Shown here: in pieces, positions 13,001 to 26,500 of the stretch | Position numbering within the stretch: the first letter of the stretch is position 1 | How the letters are laid out: the number at the start of each line of letters is the position of its first letter | Origin: Acanthaster planci | Lineage: Eukaryota > Echinodermata > Asteroidea > Valvatida > Acanthasteridae | DNA length: 64,000 bases | Assembly: GCF_001949145.1 (NCBI RefSeq) | Contig: NW_019091566.1 | Location: forward strand, 100,824-164,823 | Reading direction: 5' to 3' | Made by a program: the position numbers and the translations under genes | Notes under the pieces: generated by a model | What the model saw: only the letters and a program-made list of their open reading frames with translations | Databases searched by the model: none | Told to the model about the DNA's origin: nothing

Positions 13001-13410
13001 GGTAATACATCTGCTCTTGTACAATTTTAATAGTGCTAGTCCACGTGTCATAGCCAACCCACCGCCTGCGACTGGTGCCACTCTGCAATATATAAAACTA
13101 GTTTGGGTAGGTTGAGTGCAGTGAACTCCTCCCCCACGTGTGTGGGACGAGTCTACTAGAGAATACCTACCCGAAACAGTCTTCACCCCCCGTCCTCCCC
13201 ACTTTGGCTCTGACCTTCAGACTGCTTTGAAAAGAAGGACAAACATGGTGATGTGACCGCAAATCATAGTGGGAGGTCAGGGTGCACTACAGTTGATCGA
13301 GTCTTTTCACTGACAATAGGTGCATGGGAAATTTGTATATATGCAAACTGTTTGGGATAGGTATTCTCTAGGAGACTCGTCCCACACATGTGGGGGATGA
13401 TTTCATTGTT

Positions 13411-14360
13411 GGTATCACCCCCCCTTTATTTATCATGGTAAGAGATCTAAATGCATGTTTGAATAAGACTGGAAAAAATTTGGACCAACTGAGCAGTGCA
13501 TTTGCTATTAGTTTTGAACCCTACTTATATAATGTATTGATAAGTGTGATACGTTATCCTTTTAATTTGACAGTGGTTATTTTGCACTGCCAGCAAAAGT
13601 TCTAAAGCAGTATTCTGCCGGTAGCCTTGTTCTGATTGGTCCATATTTATGACGTCACCATCGTTGATGTATGTGTACTGTAACGTGGTGTGGCCCCTAA
13701 TGTGGCCCACTTTCATTTTTCACCTGTATTAGGAGCACCTTTTCTGCCACAATCAAATTCACAATTAGTGAAATTTTATCAAGCTCCAATATTCCCATAC
13801 ATAAATCTAAGTTTCTGTTCCTCTTTCAAAGTTCTGATGAAATTTTATTTTTACCCCATTTTCACATTTGTTCTTCTCGTACAAAATTAACTCTTGAAAA
13901 TGCGCCCAAAATAATGGAATAATTTTCTTTATACAGTACTTCAAGTTGGGTATGTGAGTGAAAAAAATGTTTTTTGTCGAATTTTACAACCTTGAAGAAC
14001 TTTTTAAATGTCAATGTGAGATTTTCTGAAGTTTGTCAGGAAGTATGAAGTTTTAGGGGGCTCTCCGGTCAAGTTCATAACATGAGAATGCACAGTGAGT
14101 TGGGCACCAGTGTCAGTGACTGTATGATCCGGTGTTGGCGTTAATACCATGGGTATTGCTGGCAATACCCATCAAATATTGTTTTGGAACTTCTGCATGT
14201 GGCAGCAAAATATCCACTGTCTTTTAATTTATGTACGAGTAATCAATTTTTCTCCCACGTTGGACTTATTTTCAAGAAGGAAGTGAAATAAATTGCAATA
14301 CCATTTATGTCCATAAAAAGAAACTGACAAATATTAACATGGAAATTCTTTTTATTTTAG
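13411..14360. other. Intron or 5' flank before the PAS exon
   Basis: AT-rich sequence running up to the TTTATTTTAG acceptor at 14351-14360. I see no further coding exon. A GTGGCCCCTAATGTGGCCCA stretch near 13691 resembles the CCCCTAACGTGGC terminus of the MITE at 45791, and may be a relic of the same family. Confidence 0.5.
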
Positions 14361-14577
14361 GGCAGCCAATGCATTGTTTGAGGCTCTTGATGCATGCACA
14401 GACTCGGTTGAAATCACCAGTGAGAATCATGTTGTCCAGTATGTCAACTCTGCATATGAACAACTAACAGGATACTCTGGTGAAGAGATACTTGATCGAG
14501 AAGTAGATGACATTCATCGTGACAAAAATAAAGCAGAGCAGATGGACTCCATCTATTCTCAACTGAAAAAGACAAAG
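14361..14577 (+). CDS. PDE8: PDE8 exon: PAS domain
   Basis: 217 bp after acceptor TTTATTTTAG, ending AAAGACAAAG|GTAAAC at a codon boundary. The single leading G completes a codon from an upstream exon. It encodes [20 protein letters not shown], then [19 protein letters not shown], the PAS core with the usual N-x-A/S-x-E-x-x-x-G-Y helix, and ends SQLKKTK. The upstream exon holding the receiver-like domain was not recognised in the first 14 kb. Confidence 0.95.
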
Positions 14578-17500
14578 GTAAACTTTTGGTAATGCAATTC
14601 TTGCAGATTCACATGTTAACCCTAAAGAGCTGGGGGAGGGGATGATGGTGACAGAATGCAACTCCCCCTTGATATTTTTCTCCAATATCGCCACAGTGTA
14701 TCTTTTTCAGGAGCTCAGTCTTTAGGAGTTTTTAGAGTAACTCTTTGAAGTCATTTTCACACCAATTGAACACATTGTCCTTGTTCACCATTTCTTTGTC
14801 CAAGGCAGGTCAGCCTAGATTGTATACTTTTCTACTGCAGTGCTCAATGCACATGGGCTGGCATGCATGTACATGTAGCCTTGAACTTCAAATGACGGTA
14901 GCAACAAAACTATATATCTTATTGAGTTCAGACTTCATATTTGTAATAAGGAGTGTCTTTACATGCATACAAAGTTAAAAAAGTAATTGGGTTTGGCACA
15001 GCCGAGTCCTTGGGGCAGAATTTCCTTCCCCAGGCTGTGAGATGGGCCAATAACCTCGCTCTTTGAGAGTAAAGAATTTATTGCATTGAAAGTTCAGTTC
15101 AAGCATTCATAACATTTATTGTTGGCAGAAATAAAAATCATGCACTGAAATGTGAATTTTGGAAGATGAACAGATATTTCAAACAATACATTACAGATTT
15201 GGTTTAATGATGAGCAACATGTTCATAAGATATGTTTCAAATGAAAGAGTACCAAAGAAAATGTATGCTACACAGGCAAAGCATTTTTTTTTTCGTTAGA
15301 GCATTTAAACTCATATGCAGGGAGGCACAGTTCAGGAATTTTCATGTCCGACGGACTATAAAATGAAAACAGTCATTAGCTTCACAAAGCTATTCCTTAA
15401 CCACATTAGACCGTCAGCTGAACCCCTAAATTTTTTTTTTTCGTTCGAGCAACTGCGGGAATAGATTTTCTGAACAGAATCGAGTACATAAATTAATACC
15501 AGAGATGAGAAATGCAAAAGTTCTCCACATGTTATCCTGCAGTTTTTTAATAATTCGGGTGGAAAGAGCGAACTATTTCGCCATGGGGAAGCTCTATGTT
15601 CGAAATTCGCCACGTTTAAAAATCGTTTGTGAATGATGTAATCTGACTACGTGATGCAAATTGTCCAATCCAAGACCAGAACGAAGATCGTGGGTCATGG
15701 GTCATGACGGACTATGCCAGGTGTGGCGAAGCATGTCATTAGTCATGTTAGTTTTCACGAGACATGCTGCCGGAGTTTTTTAAACGTCTGCATGCTGCTA
15801 GAAATGAAAGTTACACGAAGATTCCCCCTCTGAAGCTTCATCTTCTTCCCCTAAAAAGCTCTGGGCTAGATAAAGATTTTCTTCTGGAAGATCTTCAAGA
15901 CTCTCATGACTCTGTCTGTGTCTGGCAATCATGTCTGGTGTGTTGCCTGTAAGGCTGTATGTTAACTTGAATGCATCATGGAGGAAAGTTGAGCTGTCCG
16001 TCACTCGGCATGGGAAATATGCCAAGCATGTCAAGGATAAGCTGTTACCGGCAGAAATTTCGGATTGAGGTAAGCTGCCTTACTATTACATTGCAATCGG
16101 GCAAGGGCATATTGATGGAAGTAGCTTTCGAAATTTAATAATTTACAATGTAAGTCTATGCTCGTATTTTAATTTTAGCCCATCATACCCACCATTGAAG
16201 CTATCTGTAATAACTTGGACTTAACGATTTGACCTTTCCCATGAAATATGCAAATAAGGCAGGAGCATGCACATTACTACCACTGGTTTGCAATTTGCTT
16301 AAATCTACAGAGGTAACAATACAAATCCCTATGCTGAAGTGTGCTTCAATCTCACCAGAGCTGGCAGCATTAAGCAATAGACCCATAAACAAGGCCCTTC
16401 TCTTGGGTCCTGGATATGGATACATGTACACTTTTAAAGCTTCGCCCGCATATTCCCTTGAAATGACAACCTTGGAACGGCTGGTCAGCTCATAGAATGT
16501 AGCGGATGTCAGTGGGTGAAACTTTTGAAAATTTGAAAGCTGTTTTTATATATCCATCCAGGACCCAATCATTGACAGAGTGCACATAGAGGCATGATTA
16601 CGGGTCCACATTAAGCAGCAGCCTTTCTTTGGACTGATAACCGAGACAGCGCAGACAATCATTCCAAAAATGTCTGGCAACAAGTAGCATTTAACAAAAT
16701 GGTTATAACAAAATAATAATAAGATTAAGAGCACAAGCAAGATGGTTTAAATTGTATTTTCTCTTAAATTTCTTTGCCAGGATTGCTTTATCAAGCAGCA
16801 GAGAGAAAAGAGACGAGAATGTTTTGATATACATTTGGGACAAAGATTGTGTCGCTCTGGAGGTTCGATATCGCACCTCTTGTTGCAAATCATACACTCA
16901 GTTCCTAACAGGGAAAAGCAAGGATCCTGAAGGGTAAGCCTTAGACAAAATTTGATTGATGTGTTTTCCTAGTTTTTACTCAGTTTAAAATTATCTCCAT
17001 TATTGGGGAAAAATGTAACTATCTGGGNCCTTGTGTCTATCAGTGCCCATTATCATTATTTTAGGCTCCTTTAAAAAATTAAGGTCATGTTCATAATCCT
17101 GGTGAATAATGCTGACAATAGTGAAGGAAACCATTTTTACATTTCATTCAAAACTTTGATTAGAACCACCATTTGCGATGATTGGAAACCAGCACTTGTT
17201 GCAGCTCCCATTGTGCTGTGGTGTCCTCTTTTGCATGTCAACACAGTCAGACACTTTTTTGGTAACTGTTGGCCCAGGTATCATTTCTATCCAAACCTTT
17301 TAATTTTGGCAAGTTGAAGTATGTACATGCAAAATTAGTTGTACTCGTAGTTATCTTTCGTGTAGGGCATTCTGCACAGTTGCAAGTAAGTGCCTGCATA
17401 TCACTATTCTGACTCATTGAATTGTACAAGCATAATTCCACAGTCACTCCTTCCTATTTTTCTCTTCCATTTTCTCAAAATAGGTTCAAGGGGGTGTGAT

Positions 17501-20500
17501 GGGAAAATCTGTTTGGAAGAAGTGACCTGAATAAAAAGCGTTGTTTACTGTCTGATTGAATTGAAGGAGTGAACTTCAGATGGAGCACCAAGAGGCCTAT
17601 AAGATGTTCAACAGAGATAGTGATTGAAGGCCAGGAAATCATGAGTATGTCAAAGATTGATCAACTGTTTATGACAGTGATTAAGAAGCATGGCAGAACT
17701 GACCTTCAATCGTACCGGTATGATAGGTTGAAAGTTAGTCAAATTGCCCAGTGCTTACAAAATTGACTTTCTATAAAATGTTCAAATCAACAACTACATG
17801 TATGGACATTGCATTTGGAAAGAGAAGGTGTTGCATAGGCAGTCTGTGATGCCTACTCTTCAGCTAAGAATATTTATACATGTACATCAATAATAGAAGG
17901 TAAAATGAGCTGTTGAAGGATCTTGTGCATGATCTATCTCATAAATTCACTCTTTCTTCTGCTCCAGTCATGCCATATTAACTCTTTTTTGTCAAATATT
18001 CACCCATTTAATTTAACTATTTGTTCTAATACAGAAGTGACAAGTTGAAGTACTGGCTCAAAAGAGATTATTCTGAGCTCCGCTCCCACAAGCCTTTCTG
18101 GAGAAACAAGCGTAAGATTGTCAACTCCTCCANCATTGTCATCAAGAAGTTTGGCCGAATCTCTAGACACTTCAGAGCATGATTCATGAACCGACATGTC
18201 TGACTTGGAAACTGGTACAGATGCTCCCACCTCTCCATACGCTGTTACAGGACAAAAAGAATCTGTACTCGATGATTTTTGATGGATAGTAATGAGAAAA
18301 TGCTCCAGGGTTCCAATAAACACTTCGATCAGTGTTGTCTTTTCAAGGAAGTGCAACAAATCTGGATTTCATAGCTGTCCTGTTCATTAGAGTTGTTTCC
18401 TTTTCCTTTGCATTATGCAATTATATTTATAAAAATAGCATTATATCTAAATTGAATGTACTCTTTTGATAATCAATTGAAGTAACTGGTGAGATTAACC
18501 TTTTTGGGACATTTTTCTGAATGCCTTGTTTCATAATCTTATGGCCCGTTCCAGATAATCACATCAAAGTCTGAATTGGAATGGGAATTGGACGCCATTT
18601 TTAGCACAAAATGATTGGCTCTAACGAAGGAGGCCTCGGTCGAAAACATAATTACATTGTGAGTACATTGAGTGAAGTTCTGTACATGTTTCCCCTGCTG
18701 TCAGCAATTTATTACATTTTCATCTCCACTTTGGACATCATAGCCACCTGGTATCTGTACTGTACAAAACTAAATAACTCACCTTTTGCCTTTTATTTTT
18801 TTATTCTAATAAGCCAGATTGTGAAATATTTTGAGACCAGAAGAACAATGGTGGTGTCTACCAGATCAAAAATCTTTTACCAAAAAGATAATAAATCCTT
18901 TCTGTGGTGTCACCTGACTGTTACAAAAATCATGTACTGTCTTTTCTTAATTTGCCACATATAGTCATAACACAAATCAAAATGTATAATATTGAAGGTT
19001 TGACATAATCGCAGTTCTCTAATTTTAAAGTTGGAAGTGCCCAAAGAAAGCCTAAGAAGCGCATACATGTACAAGTATTGCGCATTGTAGCATACAAGAC
19101 TATGGCGTTGAGGATGAATTACTAAAAAACTGCAGGATTTTTTTTGGAGTACTTTTGACATAATGTTCGGGATGTACAGAACCTCACATTTATGCATTTA
19201 AAAAGTATTCCCAGTGTCGCTGGAACGGAACTCATTTTTACAGCCTGCTGACGACCTACATGCTGCCGGGTGCTTTTAAAAATGCAGTGCACACATACGG
19301 GCGATTTTCATGATTTTCAGTTTCCAAAATTCTTCAAAATTTATTTAAAAACCCAATCCAATAAAAAAATGAAGCAAATACTCATGTATTATTGACATAG
19401 AGATCATTTGTATAAACAGGAGAAGAGATATCTGGAAATTACAAGTTAAACACGGTCGTCGCAGCGGACCTCGAAAACAAGCAGCCGTGTTTACTGGTTT
19501 GGGTTATAACATTATCTCTGATGGGGTGATTATAAGACAGTACACTGTTTTGCTAGTGCTAGCACTTTTCCAGTCTGAAATAATCTCTTAAATTGAATTG
19601 AAATTCTTCTTGAGGTCACCAATTTCAACTCTAGATGAATTTTAACAGTTTACAATGTGTTTGAGTTTTGCCACCAAAACATATCGGTAGGCTCTTCCAA
19701 CGAACAAGTACGATTCACATACATGTACTTTTTTTTTGGTCAGGAGGATACTCCTATCCTGTGTGTCAACAGGGAGTATACTCTCGCTGACCCTCACCCT
19801 GCCTGCCATTCGTGTGCTCGGGAGACTACTTAGTTAACACGAGTAGCTCGCTCGAATGCAGCATTTGCCGACTGACCCTTTATTTGCCGACTGAAAAGAA
19901 TTATTGCTATGCCGCTGTGTGAAATATGAGATGTATTCCAACAAACGTTGGAAATATGAGATGTACAGGACGTAGTTTTTATTAAATGTTAGTCTGTTTA
20001 TAAAAATTGATCCATTTGAAAAGCAGTGCACACAAATTGAAATGAATCAGATTAAATGATGTCTTTTGTTTATCTTTATTTTCAAACAAATTATTTGGCT
20101 ACCAAAATACATAATGTTGGCTCATAAATTTGTAGAATGGCTATAAAATCAAACATTTGGCTACAACTTTGACTATTTATTGAAGTTTTCCAGCTGGAAC
20201 CCTGCTAACCAATGTATGTAAATAACATTTGAAACATTATACATTACTACGATGTTTTGATTGGTGATCTGTGCATACATGTGTACAATGTATATATACA
20301 TACAATACCAGTACATCTCTAACTCATTATGCATTATGCACGCACAATGCCAACGCGTAAATGTGGACGGGCGAAGTCTGCTTCCCAGACTTCATATTCC
20401 TATGCCCATGTTTTTGTATATTCTGGATTCTATGTCAGGTCCAGGAATAGGGCTGAGTCAAATCGAATAATTCACTATTCGAATATTCAACCTTCAATTT

Positions 20501-23500
20501 GATCGAATATCCGAATATTCTGTCGTACAGACCGGCAGATTGTTGATGAGCAAACCTATACTAAACCAGTTGCAATAACCCACACAATTGTACATTTTGA
20601 TCAATATGTAATAGCATCTCACATCTAGGAGTATCTTCAACCAGCATTTAGCAAGATTTAAGAGATGAACAAGACTTCTTACCCTGTTGAAAATTTCTAT
20701 TCCTTTTAAACTATTTAATGAATAATTTACTTTTTAAATCGTAAGATTTCTGACGCTTTTTATTTGAATCTGCTTGAAACAAGCCTCCAAAGTGCAATTT
20801 TTCGCATTTAAAACAAAAGACAATTTATCCTTCCTTTTCATGAATTTTGCATTCGAATATTCAAATTTGAAAACTAACATTTGACAATCAATCGAAGAAT
20901 GGTATTCGCTTATTTGGATATTTGGTAGAGCCCTATCCGGGAACCAGACTAGCTACAACTATATGTAAATTGAGTGTTACTAGTCTTGGATCCAAGACAC
21001 TTTTTGCGGTGCTACGACCGGTTATTGCATGCAGTGTGCGGTGTACTTTACAAGGCAATACACAGTGACAGTGCCCCTTCCTGCCGCTACGTGATGGTGT
21101 GTGTCATGGAATAAACAGGAAGGTCTTGGAACCAAGACTAGGAATACACCTGCATTCTGCATTCTTAATTGGCTAAGATGGTGAATTTGCTGGCCTTGTG
21201 TTTGTCGGACCATCCCAAATATCTGTGAGGATTGATCTTCATGTTCCGTTGTATTTCAGTGGTCGTTATGGGATTTAAAGGATTGTTAATCGAGTACGAG
21301 TACTTCAATGCTTGAGTACAATTTTATTCCGAGTATTTTGCAGGCTGAGTTCAAGAACTGTTGTTAAGTATGAGTACTTGGAAATTTGAGTACAAGTAAG
21401 ACATGAGTACTCTGAAAATGGTACTGGAATAGTACTTGTGTATGAGTACCGAGTATGAGTACTACAGCACTGATGATAATACTGCAAAATTCCTTAGATT
21501 TTTGCCAAGTCTGTTTTATGGCCTAATCAGTCTTACATACCAGCATAGATCTGTATGATGCTAAGGATATTTTTAAACCGTGTTCAAGTGACCTCAATAT
21601 CTCAAGACAATTATGCCGAAACGGTTTATATTGAAGTTACACAACATGCCAGTCAAAAGAGTAGACTTTTGTGCAAAAATACCTCAGTTACTTGAAATGA
21701 CCACACCACTACATTTGCTTATCTTGAACATTTCAGTTCAAAAAGACCACCACTAAAATGCCTTTAAAAAAAGTGTACAGATGAATGCCATGGCAACCAA
21801 TAGTAAATTGTGAGTCATCGCTGCCAAGCGTACTTCGTCTTTCCACCCAGAGACCGCTGTACAGGGGTTTCTTCGCTCTCTGCATAAGCCAACCCAGTAA
21901 CCACAACAAATCCTGGCTTTCAAGTTAGTCTGATTGCTACTGTAGACCAATTGTAGCAAACAGTATGCGCAGACAATCACTGACTCTGCAGTGGCCTTGT
22001 GACGGCAAAAAGGAAGGCCGTGTGACCAGACATACAAAGCCCAAGTATGCGCTGATCATTGTGAAGTAAACATGATACAATACATCATGTAAACAACATG
22101 AAAGATTTGAACACGAGGGTACATTGTTTATTTATCCATAAAAAGAAACTTAAAACATAAAACTGTGGGCAAAACATTGCAACTTTAGAATGAATAAAAA
22201 AGTCCATGATGAAGTCCAAGGGACATACATGTACATGTACCTGTATTGTTTCTGTCTTGTCTTTCCATGTGTGTTAGTGCACTTGTGCACGTGTGTTTCC
22301 AGACTATTCTTGTCAGCTTGATTAGTTAAGAAGTATTTTATGCGTAAACTTCAAATTCAAAATTCTTGTAATTGTCACAGGGATTGGTCATGTGAATGTA
22401 AAGTGTTCAATTTTCTCATGGATAGTATGCATAAAGTCCATTATGAACACACATCTTTGCTGTTGCCATCATTTTGTTATTGTCACTGAGTCAAAGTTGG
22501 ATCCACTTCAGTTTGCTTACAGAGCTGGTAGGGGTGTCGATGGTGCCAAGCTTTTCATGTTAAACAAATTGTACAACCATCTTGAAAACCAACATATGCT
22601 CATGCCAGGATTTTATTTGTGGGCTTTTCGTCTGCTTTCAACCTCACGCAACCTTGTATTTTAATGAAAAAACTCATTGTAGATTTTCATCTTGGTGACT
22701 AACTAACTGCATGGATCGTTGATTTTCTTTATATTCACCCTCAACGCATTAGTGTAAACGGCCATGTATCCAGTGTAATAGTGACCAATACTAGCTCCCC
22801 ACAAGGGTGTGTCTTATCACCACACCTGTACATTTTATACACTGACAACTGTAGAAGTAGCCATGACGATAGATTGTTGGTGCACATCTGCTTTGATTTC
22901 ACTCCTTTATAGGTTAGATAATAGTCAGGTAGTGCTCTTCAAGAATTTGTTGATTGGTGTGATGATTCATATCGGAAACTGAATGTACTCAAAACCATTG
23001 AGCTTTTTGTTGATTTTAGGAAAAAGAGTGAGGGTGTCTCAAAAACTGTCATTCATGACCAGGAAGTTGAAATTGTATCCAATATAAATACCTTGGAACC
23101 ATACCTGATGAAAAGCTTAGATGGAATGAAAACACATGTGCAATTGCCAAGAAATGCCAACAGTGCTTGTATTTTTAAGCAAATTGAAGACCTTTTCTGT
23201 TGACAAACCATTCTGAGTCTGTTTTATCGGTCATTCATTGAAAATGCATTGTGTTTTTTTGTTATTTTCTTGTAGTTTAACAAAGTGCTAAGAACAAGAA
23301 CAGTTCACAAAACAAACTAAAATAATAACCGGAGAGCCCCAAAGAAACCTAAGTCAGTTTTGTGAACAAGAAGTACTTAGAAAAGCTAAATCGATCCTAG
23401 CCAGTGAAATCACGTATTGAAAACCCTGTCTGAAAATCTGGGCTTAGGTGTGGGCTTGGCGGGGTATTTGTGCTTGTTAAATCTTCATTCTTGTTAATTT

Positions 23501-26500
23501 CAAAATGTCTCCTTGATTAAAATCTTAATATGGTGTGATTGCATGCCTTTACATAAGTATGTATTATATTTGTATTGTTCTACTCACAGCCTTGGGAGGG
23601 ATTGCTGTTTTCCAAGAAAAAGAATGGGGAGAGTGTGCCTCAGTTTGTACATATCAGTCCCATCATTGGACAGGGAGGGTAAGAAGCAATTTGCTATATT
23701 CCACTTTTCACTTCAAGATGAATTAAAACACCGAAATGAAGTCTTTCATGCATTCTGTTTTAATGTGTTATTTGTGTATGCCTTGAGAAGGAAAACTTTT
23801 ATCAAACTGACAATTTAATGTTTTTATGTAAAAAGTGGTTTTGTTTTGTGGCATGAATATTGCGCCAAAGCAACATGTTGATTAGTTCTTAGGTTTTTGT
23901 TGAAATAAAATTTAAAGGAAAGTGATGAACTTAACTGCAATTACATGTACATGTATATTATTGATTGATATATCACCAGGAGAGTGCGCCATCATGTATT
24001 CAACATCAAGAATCCTGTAGGTATGATTAGCCAGAGCATGTTTAGTCAAGAACTTCAGCATATTGACAAAATCACTTCAGACTTCTCAAATGGTAAGAAA
24101 GGGATGGTGACTTAAAGTGTAATTGTGTGAATGGAAGAGGGCATTCGGGCAACTTTATTAGAATTTGTATTGCTCGGTCTACATAACAATAATCATACAC
24201 ACATACATGTACAAAGAAATACGACTAAAAGTACTTTAAAAAGCAAGAATTAAAACGTCTTTAAATTCGTCCTTCTGCAAGGCAGCATATGTTTGAGCAC
24301 AGTTGAAACATTTTCAATGGATAATGACAGTGGAGTGAAATACAAGTGACTTCTGTATTATTACGCATTGTTTTCTGATGTGGCATTGCTATCCCTTGCC
24401 TCATGTTTGCTGAAACACACCAACAATATGTGTTTCCTGCCCTTTTCAAGAACCTACATCTGCCATGATACATGTACATGTATGGTGTAACTGATACAAC
24501 ATAAGCTTTAGACATGAATTTTGCATGATTTATCTGTTTTACTTTGAAAAGAGAAATTAAATTTCACAATTGGTCAGGTATTCCACAAAAGTCTCTGGTA
24601 CAAATATACGGAGGTATATTCATTTCTGCTGGGTACAGAAGCCTAAGTGCCAGCCAAAGTTGATTTATATTCAGTGAAAAATTATGTGCATCCGCGGGAG
24701 CCTCATCTGAAATTTCACCCCAGTCATGCCATTTCTTAGATGCATATATTTTGTATAAAGTCATGGTGATCATGAGATGGGCAAAAATAATTTGCTTTCA
24801 CCTACTCTCACAACTTTTCAATGCAGGCACATCTGTACGACGCCACTCCATGGCAAGAATACACTCAATGACGATAGAGGCACCGATCACTAAGGTAATA
24901 GTTCTATCACTTAGCCTTTTGGTTGCAGTTTGGTTACTCACATTAGGGTACATTGTGCTTGTACGTGTACATGTATGCAATGATAGCTTGCAAAATCTTC
25001 GTAGCTAAATTAAGTGTGCACCTATGTAACAAACACTGGTACGTTCAGAAGGTTCAATGACCGTTTAGATGCATCTGCTCACACATGCACACCGTTGTAA
25101 ATTATCAGATGATAATCAGTGTTAATCACTGTTAATCAGTGTTAACAGGTGACACTTTTTACGCCCTCACAAAAGATCTACATGTAGGTGCAAAAACAAT
25201 CACACGTTTTGAAAGTCCCAATCATTTCAAAATATTTTAATTGGAGGGGTTATATTTTCATGACATATTTCCCCCATCAGAGCAAAGTTGCTGCCACCAT
25301 TTCGCTCTTTACTTTCCCACACCTTACCCAGTCATTAGCTGTGTAATTCTGTTGCCAAACAGCAGGTATAATCGTTACCCAAACATTGTCTCACTTTTTG
25401 GGTCTTTGCCAGTACTATTTTCTTGTGAAGCTTTGGTCAGTCAAGCGTGCACACAGTGGCTTCTGCACAACACAATGTAAAGAACACCACGTCACATACG
25501 TGCATGTATATGTACACCAAATGTGGGCTGTTTAAGGGCACTCTTTTTATTATGGTTCTTCTATCTGTTTACACTTGGAGGGTCGTTTGGTCGGAAAAAA
25601 GTCCCCCTCCTAAAAAAATATCTGTTCTCCCATACAAATAACTGAATAAACCAATTAAGCAAATACTAGCAAATGGGTCTCGCAAGTAAGCTGTTCTTTC
25701 TATAATCATGGAGGAATGCACCCCATCACCCAACTGCAAAGTGCTCCATTAATGTGCCTGAGTCTTCCAGTTTATGGAGTTGGCACAACACCTGGAAAAC
25801 CAGGTAAATACTTGTATTCTTGTCCTTTGTTTTAATATTGAGTCCGGTGAGTGTTGGTGTTTTTCCTCTAGTTTGGAACTAAGAAATATTCTTTGAGTAC
25901 AACATTTTTTGAGTATGCACAATATCATACTCGAATTTTTAAAAACTTGTGCAATTTTATGGAACTATAAGTACAGCTAACAAGCGTGATTACGGCAGAG
26001 GCCGCCATGACGACAAAACTTCATAACAGAAATGGATTTTTCTCAGTCTCACTGATACTGTTTTCTAACAAGAATGTACAGTGGTGTGTGGGATCAAGGT
26101 TTTATGCTTTTCCATATCACAATCTTCACATTTGTCACAAAAAAATTGATTTCATGAAAAAACAGGTAGAATTTTTAGTGTGAAATGTAATAAGTGGGAT
26201 TACGTTTTTACCCATTATCGGTAGCAAGAAAATATAACACTTGACTTTAACGAGTCTAATGTGAAGGATTGCCATGGTTACAATGCTGGATTATTCTATC
26301 AACATTGCAACTTTGGTTGTTTGAGTCAGTGTCAAGACATCTCGTTCACACGTGCATAGCACATGTGCGGGGTGTACATGCACACGTACATGTACATGAC
26401 ACTCTGCTGCAATACTCGTGGATGTACCACTCTTTGCTGTACCGTGGATTTCGGGTGTCAATTGCTACTTTGATGTTCGTGCTAAATCATATGGTTCTTG

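Larger units (their letters stand above)
10400..13410 (+). mobile_element. DIRS-like retrotransposon, remnant 2 (internal deletion)
   Basis: The left terminal repeat (10400-10640, with TTGATCAACTAGTG and CTGACCTCCCACTGTGCA) is inverted at 13060-13405, where TGGGAGGTCAG and GATCGAGTC appear on the + strand. The right end carries the doubled AAACTGTTTGGGATAGGTAT block and a GTCCCACACATGTGGGGG inverted segment, the layout of a DIRS right repeat plus internal complementary region. Between them are a gag-like ORF series and the last part of a tyrosine recombinase. RT and RNase H are missing, so about 2-2.5 kb has been deleted. At 3.0 kb it is shorter than intact DIRS elements, which are usually about 5-6 kb. 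Confidence 0.8.

Noticed and set aside
15764-16068. Possible first exon of the 16.8-kb Cys-rich gene
   Set aside because: The ATG frame stops before the GATTGAG|GTAAGC donor and the other frames are also stopped, so a coding join cannot be supported.
18000-18359. 119-residue minus-strand ORF
   Set aside because: It lies antisense to the third block of the Cys-rich family ([19 protein letters not shown] on the + strand), which has splice context and family similarity; the minus ORF shows neither.
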